Shown: piece by piece, positions 35,387 to 46,200 of the stretch
Layout of the letters: each line of letters begins with the position of its first letter
How positions within the stretch are numbered: position 1 is the stretch's first letter
Origin: Mangrovibacterium diazotrophicum
GTDB lineage: Bacteria; Bacteroidota; Bacteroidia; Bacteroidales; Prolixibacteraceae
Assembly: GCF_003610535.1 (NCBI RefSeq)
Contig: NZ_RAPN01000001.1
Coordinates: forward strand, 310,001 to 374,000
Length of the DNA stretch: 64,000 bases
Direction of reading: 5' to 3'
The notes under the pieces: model-generated
Told to the model about the DNA's origin: nothing
Seen by the model: the letters and a program-made list of their open reading frames with translations, nothing else
Databases searched by the model: none
Translations under genes and position numbers: made by a program

Positions 35387-38300
35387 GCATTTTCCGGTAC
35401 GTCTTCAATTCACTGATTCGCTTTTGGAAACTTAACCTGACCATTTTAGTCGGAGTGGCCTTGAGCACTGCTATTTTGCTGGGAGCGTTGATGGTTGGCG
35501 ACACGGTTTCCTGGAACCTAAAAAAAATCAGCTTACAACGGTTGGGATACACACAATGGACTGTGTCGGGTGGTGAACGCTTGTTTCGGTCAAGTTTGGT
35601 CACCGAAATGGACTCGCTGAATTGCTCACCTGCATTGTTTACGCGGGGAATGGCCGTTGTTGGAGGCGGGCAGGCCCGGGCTAACCACATCCAGGTTTGG
35701 GGAATCGACAGCGGATTTAACCGGATTGCGGGTACAACAGATGTTTATACACTCTCCAATAACGAGGCTGTTTTGAACGAACAGCTCGCGAATATTCTGG
35801 GCATAAAAGTGGGCGAAGAGCTTATGCTTCGCGTGAACCGATTGAGTGAGTATCCGGCAAATACACCTTTTGTTTCGGCTGACGAAAACACGGTTGCATT
35901 TCGGGTGATAGTGAAAGCCATTGTTTTCGCGGAGCAATGCGGTAATTTCAACCTGCAGCCGATCCAGTCCGCACCGGGCAATGTTTTCGTGTCGCTCGAT
36001 TGGTTGAACCGCCAAATGAAACTGCGAGGGAAAGCCAACCTGATTCTTGGCTCGAACGCGGTAATCAATGAGCAAGAGTTTGAAGATTTGCTAAGTAAGC
36101 ATTGGACACTCGACGATATGAATCTGCAGCTTTTCGAAGATTCGGCAAACAAAACGGTTGGACTCCGTTCCGAGCGCGTTTTTCTGGATCAGGAGCCGGT
36201 TAAAAAGATTTTGAGTAGTGATTCTTTGACTTATCCGGTTTTGACCTACTTCGTCAATCAGTTTGAGCATGAAGGCCAGATAACACCTTATTCGTTCGTG
36301 TCCGGAATTCCGAGCAACCAATTGGAAATATCAGAAAATGAAATGCTGGTTAATGATTGGTTGGCCGAAGACTTAAACGTTAAAAAAGGAGATTCAATCG
36401 AACTTCACTATTTTGAGGTTGGCCCATTGCGTCAGTTGATCGAAAAGCAAACGTCACTTCGGGTGGCAGGTATTGTGCCGCTATCCGGCAAGTGGGCTGA
36501 TCAGCAGTTGATGCCGCAGATACCCGGTCTCTCGGATGCCGGCCATTGCAGTGATTGGGAAACCGGGGTGCCTGTTGATTTGTCGCTGATTCGCCCGAAA
36601 GATGAGAATTACTGGAATACATGGAAAGGAACACCAAAAGCTTTTGTGCGCCTTGAGACGGCCCAAAAACTATGGGGAAACAGCTATGGCGAGGCAACAG
36701 CTGTTTATTTCGGGAACAAGTCAGCAGAGCAAGTCGAAAAGGAGATTTTGAGTTCTGTTTCGCCTGCTGATTTGGGCTTCCAAATCAATCCGGTTCGAGA
36801 AGATGGACTGAAGGCTGCGAGCCAGGGCGTCGATTTTGGAGGCTTGTTTATCGGGCTCAGTTTCTTTGTGCTTTTTGCTGCTTTGTTGCTGGCCTGGCTC
36901 ATGTTCAAACTATACCTGAATTTCCGAACGTCGGAAATCGGAACCTTGCATGCGATCGGCTTTCGTGCTTCGTTAATACGTCGGTTGTTTTTCGATGAAG
37001 CGCTGGCGATTGTTGTTCCGGGGATTGCACTGGGAATTCCGCTCGGCATCCTGTACAATAGTCTGATTTTAGACGCCATTAATTCGATATGGCGGGATAT
37101 TGTGCGGACTTCGGTGGTTGAGCCACATCTAAGCTTGCAATCGATCCTGGTAAGCATTACAAGTATCCTTTTGATTTGTATGGGGAGTGTCTGGTTCATC
37201 CTGCGCCGGGTTGCTAAGCAATCGGTTGTCGGATCCCAGCGCGAACAAGTTGCAATCGTAAGTCTGAAAAAAAGAAATCTATGGATTGGTCTGGGCTTGA
37301 ATATTTTGGCATTCGCCTTAATGCTTGCGCAGGGAATTGGCAAGGAAATTCAACCCGAAATATTCTTTACCACCGGCTTTCTGTTGTTGCCGGGACTTCT
37401 TTTTCTGGCTGATTTTTTCCTGTTACGGCTAGTATTGAAAGAAGCGAATGGCTTATCCTTCGGGCATTTTTCAAAAACGCTGACCTTTGGCGATCGCCGC
37501 CGAAACAACCTGACGATAAGTTTCCTGTCGATCGGAATTTTCCTTGTTTTGTCGACCGGCTTATTTCGGCAGGATTTGACGAGCAACGCCGACAAAGCTT
37601 CTTCCGGGACAGGAGGCTATCCGTATTTTGCAGAAACGAGCTTTCCGGTTCTGTTCGATTTGAATACCAAAGAAGGCCGGTTTGAATTGGGATTGGAAGA
37701 GGTTCAAACCCACTTTGTGCAGTTTCAATCGCTCGATGGGACAGATGCCAGTTGTTTGAATCTGAACCGCGTTCATCGCCCGCGGGTGCTCGGTTTTGAT
37801 CCGGCAGAGTTTAATGAACGAAACGCTTTCACGTTTGCATCAACATCAGAAGAATTAGACGGATCGCATCCCTGGCTGACCTTGAAACACAAGTTGAAGA
37901 ACGGTGCGATCCCTGCAATTGCCGATGCTTCAGTTATTCAATGGAGCTTGGGAAAAGCAGTGGGAGACACCCTGGTGTATCAAAATGAATCAGGACAGTC
38001 GATCACATTACAATTAGTTGGCGGATTGGCCAATTCGGTTTTTCAGGGGAATATCTTAATCGGGGATAGTTTGTTTCGGGCTAATTTCCCGTCAGTGAGC
38101 GGGTCATCGGTGTTTCTGATTGATGCACCCGCAGATGAAGAAGCCGATTTAAAATCAGCCTTCCGTAATTATGGAATGGATCTTTCGACCACAACCGACC
38201 GCTTGCTGTTGTTTTACCAGATTGAAAACACTTATCTCAATATTTTTTTGATGCTGGGCGCTTTGGGACTTTTGATTGGAACCATCGGTTTGGCCATTGT

Positions 38301-38610
38301 CATCTTCCGAAGCCTGATGGAACAACGAAGCACTTTTGCCTTACTGGAAGCCGTCGGATTCACCCGGCAAAAAATACGGAACACGAGTCTGAAAGGTCAT
38401 TTATTCCTGGTATTTCAGGCATTGCTTATCGGCTTTATTCCCTCGCTCTTCGCCGGTTTGCCAGCAATTCTATCCGGAAATTATGGAAACCTGATTTTCT
38501 GGAGTCTTCTCGTTTTCGGCTCAGTTCTGTTTAGTGCCTGGTTTTGGACTTTTATCGGCCATCGGCTGGCGATGAGGGGTAAAGCAAGTGAAGCCCTGCG
38601 CAACGAATAG
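35383..38610 (+). CDS. ABC transporter permease, FtsX-like, double-length
   Basis: A 1075-residue membrane protein. There is one N-terminal helix (about 18-40), a long extracytoplasmic domain to about 485, a first FtsX-like bundle of three helices (about 490-610, including SEIGTLHAIGFRASLIRRLF), two further helices (about 635-690), a second extracytoplasmic region (about 715-945), and a second FtsX bundle (about 945-1060, with FALLEAVGFTRQKIRNTSLKGH). Two FtsX modules in one chain make a complete permease dimer, unlike MacB or LolC/E which need two chains. It ends the operon and is followed by a hairpin that includes its last codons. Substrate unknown. Confidence 0.9.
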   Translation: MSIFRYVFNSLIRFWKLNLTILVGVALSTAILLGALMVGDTVSWNLKKISLQRLGYTQWTVSGGERLFRSSLVTEMDSLNCSPALFTRGMAVVGGGQARANHIQVWGIDSGFNRIAGTTDVYTLSNNEAVLNEQLANILGIKVGEELMLRVNRLSEYPANTPFVSADENTVAFRVIVKAIVFAEQCGNFNLQPIQSAPGNVFVSLDWLNRQMKLRGKANLILGSNAVINEQEFEDLLSKHWTLDDMNLQLFEDSANKTVGLRSERVFLDQEPVKKILSSDSLTYPVLTYFVNQFEHEGQITPYSFVSGIPSNQLEISENEMLVNDWLAEDLNVKKGDSIELHYFEVGPLRQLIEKQTSLRVAGIVPLSGKWADQQLMPQIPGLSDAGHCSDWETGVPVDLSLIRPKDENYWNTWKGTPKAFVRLETAQKLWGNSYGEATAVYFGNKSAEQVEKEILSSVSPADLGFQINPVREDGLKAASQGVDFGGLFIGLSFFVLFAALLLAWLMFKLYLNFRTSEIGTLHAIGFRASLIRRLFFDEALAIVVPGIALGIPLGILYNSLILDAINSIWRDIVRTSVVEPHLSLQSILVSITSILLICMGSVWFILRRVAKQSVVGSQREQVAIVSLKKRNLWIGLGLNILAFALMLAQGIGKEIQPEIFFTTGFLLLPGLLFLADFFLLRLVLKEANGLSFGHFSKTLTFGDRRRNNLTISFLSIGIFLVLSTGLFRQDLTSNADKASSGTGGYPYFAETSFPVLFDLNTKEGRFELGLEEVQTHFVQFQSLDGTDASCLNLNRVHRPRVLGFDPAEFNERNAFTFASTSEELDGSHPWLTLKHKLKNGAIPAIADASVIQWSLGKAVGDTLVYQNESGQSITLQLVGGLANSVFQGNILIGDSLFRANFPSVSGSSVFLIDAPADEEADLKSAFRNYGMDLSTTTDRLLLFYQIENTYLNIFLMLGALGLLIGTIGLAIVIFRSLMEQRSTFALLEAVGFTRQKIRNTSLKGHLFLVFQALLIGFIPSLFAGLPAILSGNYGNLIFWSLLVFGSVLFSAWFWTFIGHRLAMRGKASEALRNE

Positions 38611-38626
38611 TCGGGCAGGGCTTCAC
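38588..38626. terminator. hairpin at the end of the ABC permease gene, facing pirin
   Basis: GTGAAGCCCTGC and GCAGGGCTTCAC form a perfect 12-bp stem with a 15-base loop that contains the permease stop codon. The neighbouring sequence is CTTTTG on the minus strand before and TTGCTTT after, so it may terminate both convergent transcripts, though the T-tracts are short. Confidence 0.7.
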
Positions 38627-38643
38627 CAAAAGAACTGATAATA

Positions 38644-39498
38644 TTAATGCTGCCAGGTTCCGAATTTGCCCAAGCGGTAATCCTCGTAAGCCTGAACAAT
38701 TTCCTGACGGGTATTCATCACAAACGGCCCTTGCGAAACAACAGGCTCGTTCAGTGGTTGAGCATGTCCAACCAAGAGAACAGCATCTTCCATCGCATGT
38801 AATTTTATGGCTTCAGGTTCGTTGGCGAATTCAACCAGACTTTTGTTTTCAATTTCGCGTTCGTTCACGTTCATTTTTCCGCGAATGATGTAGAAAAAAA
38901 TATTGTGATCAGCCGGAATTTCCAGTGAGAAATCGGCGTTTTTCTTCATTTCAATTGTTGTCATGTGCAGTCCGATGCCGGATTCGAAAGCTCCTTTTAC
39001 ACCTTTGTATTCTCCCGAAACCAGGTTTACTGCTGTTAATCCGTCCTCGGATACGATTTGCGGGATACTCTCTTTTTGCAAACCTTCATAATACGGTTCC
39101 ACCATTTTACTTCTAGCTGGCAAATTGACCCAAAGCTGAAGGATTTCGAGCGGACCACCATCGCGCTTAAATTCTTCGGATGAAACTTCTGAGTGAATCA
39201 AGCCGCGGCCTGCTGTCATCCATTGTACGCCGCCGGCTTCAATCACACTCTTGTTTCCGTCGCTGTCGTAGTGAGCAATGTCTCCATCCAATATAAAAGT
39301 GACGGTTTCCATGCCCCGGTGCGGGTGAGGCCCAAATGGCAATCCATTATTGCGGGGCGGGTAAATTTGTGGCCCGTGATGATTCAAAAATAAAAACGGA
39401 TCGAGGTATTCAATCGAATGGGTTGGAATAACCCGGTAAGTGACCAAGTCGGCAATAGGATCGTACACCGGCTTGTGAATTGCTTTAATTGTACGCAT
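38644..39498 (-). CDS. pirin family protein
   Basis: A 284-residue bicupin. The N-terminal cupin has the metal-binding signature FGPHPHRGMETVTFILDGD (His-x-His-x4-Glu) and the conserved QWMTAGRGLIHSE. The C-terminal cupin contains HAMEDAVLLVGHAQPLNEPVVSQGPFVMN, typical of bacterial pirins. Some pirins have quercetinase activity, most have unknown roles. The frame begins at 39537, but ATG 39498 (MRTIKAIHKPV) starts at the family boundary and is chosen. It stands alone between the propeller operon and the pectin locus. Confidence 0.93.
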   Translation of the reverse strand: MRTIKAIHKPVYDPIADLVTYRVIPTHSIEYLDPFLFLNHHGPQIYPPRNNGLPFGPHPHRGMETVTFILDGDIAHYDSDGNKSVIEAGGVQWMTAGRGLIHSEVSSEEFKRDGGPLEILQLWVNLPARSKMVEPYYEGLQKESIPQIVSEDGLTAVNLVSGEYKGVKGAFESGIGLHMTTIEMKKNADFSLEIPADHNIFFYIIRGKMNVNEREIENKSLVEFANEPEAIKLHAMEDAVLLVGHAQPLNEPVVSQGPFVMNTRQEIVQAYEDYRLGKFGTWQH

Positions 39499-39594
39499 TG
39501 TTTTCTGTTTTATTTCAACACCAAAAACAGACCACAACCGGCTTTGTTTAGCGGAACACGCGGATTCCCCAACAATAACGGACTTTTAACCATG

Positions 39595-39626
39595 AAAAAA
39601 GAGCTGCCCCAAAGGAACAGCTCTTT
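39595..39626 (-). terminator. rho-independent terminator of the pectin utilisation locus
   Basis: On the minus strand AAAGAGCTG and CAGCTCTTT form a perfect stem with an 11-base loop, followed by TTTTT. It lies 27 bases after the stop of the last gene of the SusCD locus. Confidence 0.9.
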
Positions 39627-39652
39627 GAACTATTGGTTGTTGAAGAAATGGG

Positions 39653-41254
39653 CTATTGGAAATACCAGCGTGGGTCTCCAGCCGATGTTTTCCCGTCGAA
39701 CAATTCGTCGGCGATTGAGAAGTCGCCATTGGCAGGATCGGCAAACAAGTCGGTTGAAGCACCTGAATAGCTGTTCAAACCGCCAATTGTTGCGCCACCC
39801 AATACAAAATCGCTTGTTGCGTAAGAATTGGTTACAGTCGGGCTTCCGTTGAAGCGGATACCTTTTGCGGTGTCATCCTGGGTTGATCCAAGAATACAGT
39901 TACGCATTGTGAAGCCGCTTGTCGGACCGTATGACGAGCTGTAATCGAAGAAATATCTTCCGGCAGCAACAATGTCATCAAAAGTACAGTCAGCAATCAA
40001 TACACTGTTGTTGTTGGCTTTGTTGTGCAGGAACAAACGGCCGATGTTGTAGAAGGTCGAATTTGTAATGCTGATATTGTCGATTACATGGTTCGAAGCA
40101 GACACGTTGATCACGTAATAACTGTCAGGAATATTGTATACAAGGCAATTGTCAATATTCAGGTTCCCGAAGTATTTATCAGCTGAATCCTTCAAACGCA
40201 GTGGTGTATTGTTGAAGTCGTGCAACAGACAGTTCGAGAATTCCAAGGTTGCTGTATTCGTTTCACCACTTTGATTGATGAAATAGCTGTTCGAACCACC
40301 TGTTGGCGTGCCGGTAGCATCGTAAACCAAGCCGGAAATATCAAGGTTTGTGAATTTCACGTAGTCGTGAGTCGCACCCAATTCCAATTGAGTCAGGTTC
40401 AGAATTGCTTTTGAGTCTCCCGGTAATCCGAAGAAGTTAAATGAAACACCAGCTGGTAAGGTTAATGTTTCGGCAAAAGTGAAGAACCCACCTGCAGGGA
40501 ATGTTACCGTAACAGTTGAAGCTGTGATTTCGTCAAACATTTCCTGGGTCAGCACATCGCCAGCTTGTAGACGGATGTAATATTCAGCATCCGGCACATC
40601 AGGGTAAGTTGTGAAGCTGGCAGAACCGCGTTGTTTTGTTCCGTTCATCAACAAGGCTTCGTACGAAGTTTCCGGAGAAAGGCCGGTAACTTCAAGTTCA
40701 CCAGCAGCCATTTGCTCTGCCGTAATGGTGACATTTTGTACTTCCTTGCCATCAGCATCGTTTAGTACAATATTGGTAACTGTAGCACCTGCTTCCCAAC
40801 GAAGAGTAACTGTGCGGCTGGCAACATCTCCGGCAGCAACTGTTTCCATAATTTGCTCTGCGCGGGTTTTGAAGTAAATGCTGGCCCATTCTGATTCACC
40901 TTTTGAAGCTTCGGTTGGAATTGCTTTTACTCGTAAAGAGTACTGTGTATTTCCATCCAGACCAGTCAATGTAAAGGCATTCGCTGTTGTGTCGAAAGTT
41001 GATACAATATTCTCGAACAACAGGCTGTCTGCGCTAAGTTCGAATTGATAATATTCGGTTCCCGGGATCGAAACAAAGCTAAGGTCTCCGGTAGTTGCTG
41101 TAATACTGGTAACAGCAAGGTTCGTCGGACGGAATAAACGATCGTGCGATTTATCCACATCCCAATCATTTTTGTCGACACAGGCGTTGAATACCAACAA
41201 ACCTGCAACGAAGGCAAAAAGGATTTGAATATTTATTTTTTTAATGATATTCAT
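39653..41254 (-). CDS. surface lipoprotein with fibronectin-type domains and a beta-helix (DUF4957/DUF5123-like)
   Basis: A 533-residue protein with a lipoprotein signal (FVAGLLVFNAC, Cys about 25). Two fibronectin type III-like domains follow (about 40-130 and 135-225; TGLDGNTQYSLRVKAIPTE, TGLSPETSYEALLMNG). A right-handed beta-helix region of the DUF4957/DUF5123 type completes it (about 230-533, rungs such as NLNIDNCLVYNIPDSYYVINVS and ITNSTFYNIGRLFL). Proteins like this follow SusD in pectin loci, probably at the cell surface, binding or perhaps cleaving polygalacturonan. No lyase residues can be assigned. It lies 56 bases after SusD. Confidence 0.85.
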   Translation of the reverse strand: MNIIKKINIQILFAFVAGLLVFNACVDKNDWDVDKSHDRLFRPTNLAVTSITATTGDLSFVSIPGTEYYQFELSADSLLFENIVSTFDTTANAFTLTGLDGNTQYSLRVKAIPTEASKGESEWASIYFKTRAEQIMETVAAGDVASRTVTLRWEAGATVTNIVLNDADGKEVQNVTITAEQMAAGELEVTGLSPETSYEALLMNGTKQRGSASFTTYPDVPDAEYYIRLQAGDVLTQEMFDEITASTVTVTFPAGGFFTFAETLTLPAGVSFNFFGLPGDSKAILNLTQLELGATHDYVKFTNLDISGLVYDATGTPTGGSNSYFINQSGETNTATLEFSNCLLHDFNNTPLRLKDSADKYFGNLNIDNCLVYNIPDSYYVINVSASNHVIDNISITNSTFYNIGRLFLHNKANNNSVLIADCTFDDIVAAGRYFFDYSSSYGPTSGFTMRNCILGSTQDDTAKGIRFNGSPTVTNSYATSDFVLGGATIGGLNSYSGASTDLFADPANGDFSIADELFDGKTSAGDPRWYFQ

Positions 41255-41310
41255 TCTTAAAATCGTTTAGTAAGGAATTTCCGCTTGGCAGAAACTCCGT
41301 CAATGATTAA

Positions 41311-43194
41311 TTAATTAAATCCGTATGAGTTTGAAATCGTTCCGTTTGACTGGTTTACAATCTCCTGGTAAATCGGGAAGAAGTGACGATTCGGAACTTC
41401 TGCGTCAAGACCAGAGCTATAACGATCGATGATCAGCAGTTGGTTTTGTTTGGAAGTGCTTTCATCATCCAGACCCCACAACCATTTTACGGGTTCTTCA
41501 TAACCATCGATCAAATCAGTTCCTTTATTTTCATAGAAGTTAACTTCTGAGAAATTGATGGTTTCTTCGTCATCATTGTATTTGATGTAGATTGCAGGTG
41601 GTACATCAACTGTTACTCCTGATTGGTTTACAAATTCACCGGTTGAGTACATTTGTTTCAAGGCATCACGTTGTTCTTCAATTTTAGAGCTCAACATGTT
41701 CCAACGGATCAAATCGTATTTACGGACACCTTCGCCACCAAACTCAAACATACGTTCGTTGGCTACTGCTTCAAAGAATGAATCGTGATCGTTGTGAGCA
41801 GCAATATACGCATCAACTTTAGTTGCCTGGTCAGTTTCGCTGAATGCACGGCTACGAACTTGTTTCAAAGCGTCCATCGCTTCTTGAGTAGGCCCGCCGT
41901 TCAATTCGTTTTCAGCTTCAGCAAACATCAAAAGAACATCCGAATAACGCATGATTACCCAGTTGATACCAGACCCAATTTTCGAGGTTGCGCTGATGTT
42001 GATATTCATGAATTCATCGCTCATCCAGCGTTGGTCGTATTTACCGATTGTCCATGAGAACGGGTTGCTCACAAACATCTCCATCGGAGCGTTAGCAGCT
42101 GTGGTGTTTGGACGATATTCGTAACAAGCTACCGAAATATCGCGACGAACATCTTCTGAATCGAATTGATAGAAATAGTACGGAGTAGTTGAATAAACGT
42201 TTGCGTTGTTACCGTAACCGTATTTGGTGTTGGTACGGAAGCGAACGCCAATTGAATAACCAATTTCACTACTTCGAGTCAAGCCCATCGCTACTTCAAA
42301 CATGTTTTCGTATGAAGAAGTATTCAAAGTCAGGCTACACAGGTCTTGCCAAATTTTCGAATAACTGCTTGTCAAACTGTGAGGACCTTCAGTCATCACT
42401 TTGTAGCAAGCATCGCGTGCAATTTGGTAATAGTCCAGGTAATCGGCACTGCGTTCAGTTGGGAACCCGCTCTTGTTTCGGATTGAATAACCACCTCTCC
42501 ACAAAGCAATACGAGCCTGAAGACCCAATGCAAAACCTTTGCTCACACGTTCCGGAGTTGATCCCCAGTCCATCAGGTTGGCAGCAGTTGTCAGGTCATC
42601 AATCATGTGGTCCAAAATCGTGTCGCGGTCGGCAACAGCAGGGTAGAAGTTTTCACCATCCGATTGAGTTGGATCCAGTTTGAAAGGAACATCTCCCCAG
42701 TTACGAACCAGCTCGAAATAGTACAACGCACGCAAAGTCAAGGCTTCGCCGTAATAGTTTTGCATGTCGCTTTGTGTATCCGAATTGCTGAATGCCGGGC
42801 TGTTCGGGATTTCAGTAATCGCCAGGTTGGCACGTTCAATCCCTTTGTACAAGGCTTTCCATGTCCGGTCCAGGTGACCCGACCAGCTTGGTGTAGCATA
42901 GTAGTTACTGATACCACGGTTACCTTGCTGGTTGTAGGAGTTCTGGTCGGCACCAACAACTTCAATATCCGAGTTGGTTGAGTACATCAGCGACAAACGC
43001 GAAGAATACATTTCATCATAGGTCATAATATTGTAGATCCCCATGATGGCAGAGTTGGTGTAGGCTGGAGTCGAAAATACCACGTCACTGGTATATTCCG
43101 AATCTGATGTCTGATCCAGGAAATCATCGCTACACGATGCAAAGCCCAGCGTCAGAAGAATTAATAATGCAGGTAATATTTTATTTTTAATCAT
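41311..43194 (-). CDS. SusD/RagB family nutrient-binding outer membrane lipoprotein
   Basis: A 627-residue SusD-like protein. The lipoprotein signal LILLTLGFASC is followed by the usual DDFLDQTSDSEYT start. The TPR-like SusD core has GEALTLRALYYFELVRNWGDVPF (about 150-172) and the C-terminal RagB part with LMFAEAENELNGG and ERMFEFGGEGVRKYDLIRWN. It binds oligosaccharide at the surface and forms the lid of the SusC transporter. Its gene follows susC by 11 bases. With the pectate lyase gene in the same operon, the ligand is probably pectin or polygalacturonate oligomers (inference). Confidence 0.96.
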   Translation of the reverse strand: MIKNKILPALLILLTLGFASCSDDFLDQTSDSEYTSDVVFSTPAYTNSAIMGIYNIMTYDEMYSSRLSLMYSTNSDIEVVGADQNSYNQQGNRGISNYYATPSWSGHLDRTWKALYKGIERANLAITEIPNSPAFSNSDTQSDMQNYYGEALTLRALYYFELVRNWGDVPFKLDPTQSDGENFYPAVADRDTILDHMIDDLTTAANLMDWGSTPERVSKGFALGLQARIALWRGGYSIRNKSGFPTERSADYLDYYQIARDACYKVMTEGPHSLTSSYSKIWQDLCSLTLNTSSYENMFEVAMGLTRSSEIGYSIGVRFRTNTKYGYGNNANVYSTTPYYFYQFDSEDVRRDISVACYEYRPNTTAANAPMEMFVSNPFSWTIGKYDQRWMSDEFMNINISATSKIGSGINWVIMRYSDVLLMFAEAENELNGGPTQEAMDALKQVRSRAFSETDQATKVDAYIAAHNDHDSFFEAVANERMFEFGGEGVRKYDLIRWNMLSSKIEEQRDALKQMYSTGEFVNQSGVTVDVPPAIYIKYNDDEETINFSEVNFYENKGTDLIDGYEEPVKWLWGLDDESTSKQNQLLIIDRYSSGLDAEVPNRHFFPIYQEIVNQSNGTISNSYGFN

Positions 43195-43205
43195 TGCTCG
43201 AAAAA

Positions 43206-46200
43206 TTAGAATGTTAAGTTCAGACCAACAACATACTGGCGGCTACGCGGGTAAGCCGAATAGTCAACACCCGGAGTCAGAGGTGTACTTCTTCTGGTAT
43301 CTACTTCAGGGTCGAAACCGCTGTAGTTAGTCAGGATGGCCAGGTTGTAACCTGTAAAGTACATACGCAGGGTACCTTTGTTTTCACCTTTTTTCCAGTC
43401 GAAAGGCATCGTGTAACCTACTGTCACGTTGTTCAAACGCAGGAATGAACCATCTTCAACAGCGTATGAGTGGAGAACTGTGGTTGTGTGCAATGGCATC
43501 CACATGCTCTTACCTTGGTTGATCTCTTGCAACAGGGCTGGGTTAGCGTCGTTACCGCTGTAGATGTTCAGACCAGTTGACGGATCAATTGTTGTAAAAC
43601 GGTGAGCCATGTCCATATCGGTAATCAGGTTCTGATATTTACGAGACAACAATTGGCTTGAATAATCCAATTTGTTGGCGTTGTAAACTTCGTTTCCGTA
43701 AGACCAGTTCATGAAGGCAGAAGCGTCCCAGTTTTTGTATTTCGCAGTCAGGTTGAAACCACCGGTGTGGATTGGCTGAGCTGAACCTAAAACAGTTTTG
43801 TCATTTTCGTCGATAACACCGTCACCGTTCAGGTCTTTCAGTTTTAAAGCACCAGGACCGAAATAAGCTCCGGCTGAGGTCAGGCTGCTGTTATCAGCGA
43901 TTGGCGTAACACCATCAGCATAGAATTCATTCAATTTCCAAGAGTTTGACGTGTTGTCGAAGGTGAAATCGTCGAACGAATACATGCCGTCAGTTACGTA
44001 GCCGTACATTTGACCAACTTCTTCACCTTCGCGGATGATGTAGTCAGAAGTAGGAGCTGCAGAACCGTTCCAGCCTGAAGAGTAGGTTTTGTAGTTGTAT
44101 TCGCCGTTGCTGAATTTGTCAACACGGTTTCTGTTGAAAGTAATGTTGAATGAAGCATTCAGGGTGAAATCTCTTTTGTCAACCAAAACAGCGTCCACAA
44201 CGAACTCGATACCGCGGTTTGAGGTTTGACCAACGTTCATCATTTGGGTTGAATAACCGGTACTTTCAGGAACCGGCTGGTCAATCAACAGGTCAACAGT
44301 GCGGTTGTAATAGAAGTCAAGAGATCCGTTTACGCGTCCTTCGAATAAACCGTAATCGAAACCAAGGTTAGCGGTGTGCGTGGTTTCCCATCTCAAGTCT
44401 TTGTTGGCCAAAGCCGTACTTGGAATCAACTGAGAAGCTTCGCTTTCATTTGGATAGTATGGTTTGTTGTCGTTATCTGTCGTATAGCTTGTTCTCCACA
44501 AACCGCTGTCGATACGGTTGTTACCCGAGCTACCGTAGCTGGCGCGTAATTTCAGGTTGTACAACCAGTTGTGCGAACTTTCCATGAACCCTTCTTCGCT
44601 CATTCTCCATCCAAAAGCCAACGATGGGAAGTAACCCCAACGGTTCCCTTCAGCAAATTTACTTGAGCCGTCAGCACGCATTGTCGCTGTGATCAGGTAT
44701 TTATCGTCGATTGAGTAATTTACACGCGTAAAGAATGAAGACAAGTTGTCTTTAGCGCCGATGCTGGTAACTGTAGGAATTGCTGTTCCCAGGTTGAACA
44801 TCGCCAATACGTCTTCTGCAGACATGCCGGCAGGGAAGAAGCGAGATTCATTGGTTACTGATTTTCCCCAGCTTGAAGACATTTCCTGTCCCAACAGAAC
44901 AGTCAAGTCTTGGTTTGGAAGAATGTCATTTTTGTCAAAAGTCAAGGTGTTGGCAAAACGCCAGTTTTCACCGTCATAGTTGTAGATACGTCCAACCGGT
45001 TGGCCGGCGTAGTTTTTTGCGGTACTTGTTGCTTCACCCCAAACATAGTCGGTGCGGTTTTGAGTGAACGCGTAACCCCATTCTGTCCGGAATGTCAATG
45101 GTTTCGCGATTTTCCAGTTCAACGCCGCGTTGAAGTTCATGTTCAGACGGAACTGTTTTTTGTATTCGTCAAGTACTGACTCAACCGGGTCATACAGCAA
45201 ACTAGTCGCTTCGGGGCTGTTGATGTCGTCGTTGGCAACATCACCTTGAGAGAATTCGCGCAAACCGGTTGTTGGTGCATATTTTACCGCGTTACGCAGT
45301 TTTGTATTCGCGCCTGATTTGTCAGATGAAGTTCCTGCTCCGTCAACAACGCTGTGAGACATGCGGGTGTTGAAGTCCAGACTTACATTATCAGAAATCT
45401 CTGTTTTTAATTTGAAGTTCAGGTTATTGCGTTGGAACCCTGAGGTCAACATGATCGCTTCTTCGTCAGAGCGGGTCAAACTTAAGTTGAAAGTTGTGTT
45501 TTTCGCACCTCCGCTGATACCTAAGTTGTAGTATTGCTGAGTAGCCGTGCGGCCGAATACTTTGTCTTGCCAGTCGGTACCTTTCACTGATTTGTAAATA
45601 TCCAAATCGTCGTAAACACCATAGTAGCCTTGAAAAGTTGAAGATTGATCCAATTCGTATTGGTACATCACGTATTCGTAAGGGCTCAAAACAGGCAGCG
45701 ACTTGATACGTTGACGAACACCAAAGTACGAGTTGAAGCTAACGTTGATACGTCCTTCTTTTCCACTTTTTGTTGTAATCAGGATTACACCGTTTGCACC
45801 ACGAGCACCATAAATAGCAGTAGATGATGCGTCTTTCAATACAGTGATATCTTGAATATCAGTAGGAGGGATGTTGCTGATTGAGCTTACCGGGAAGCCG
45901 TCAACAATGTAAAGCGGTGAGTTGTCCTGTGAAATAGAACCACCACCACGTACACGGATTTTCACTTCTGCATCCGGAGAACCTTCAGTTGTTACAACCT
46001 GAACACCAGCCATACGACCGGTGATGGCCTCTGAAGCAGAACTAACAGGAATGTCGCGAAGGGCATCCGATCCAACTTGAGCGACAGACCCCGTCAGGTC
46101 TTTCTTCTTCATTGTACCGTAACCTACTGCAACAATTTCTTCTACCATTTGAACTGATGCCTGCAAAGACACTTTTATACCGGTAGTTTGGTTTGCCAAT

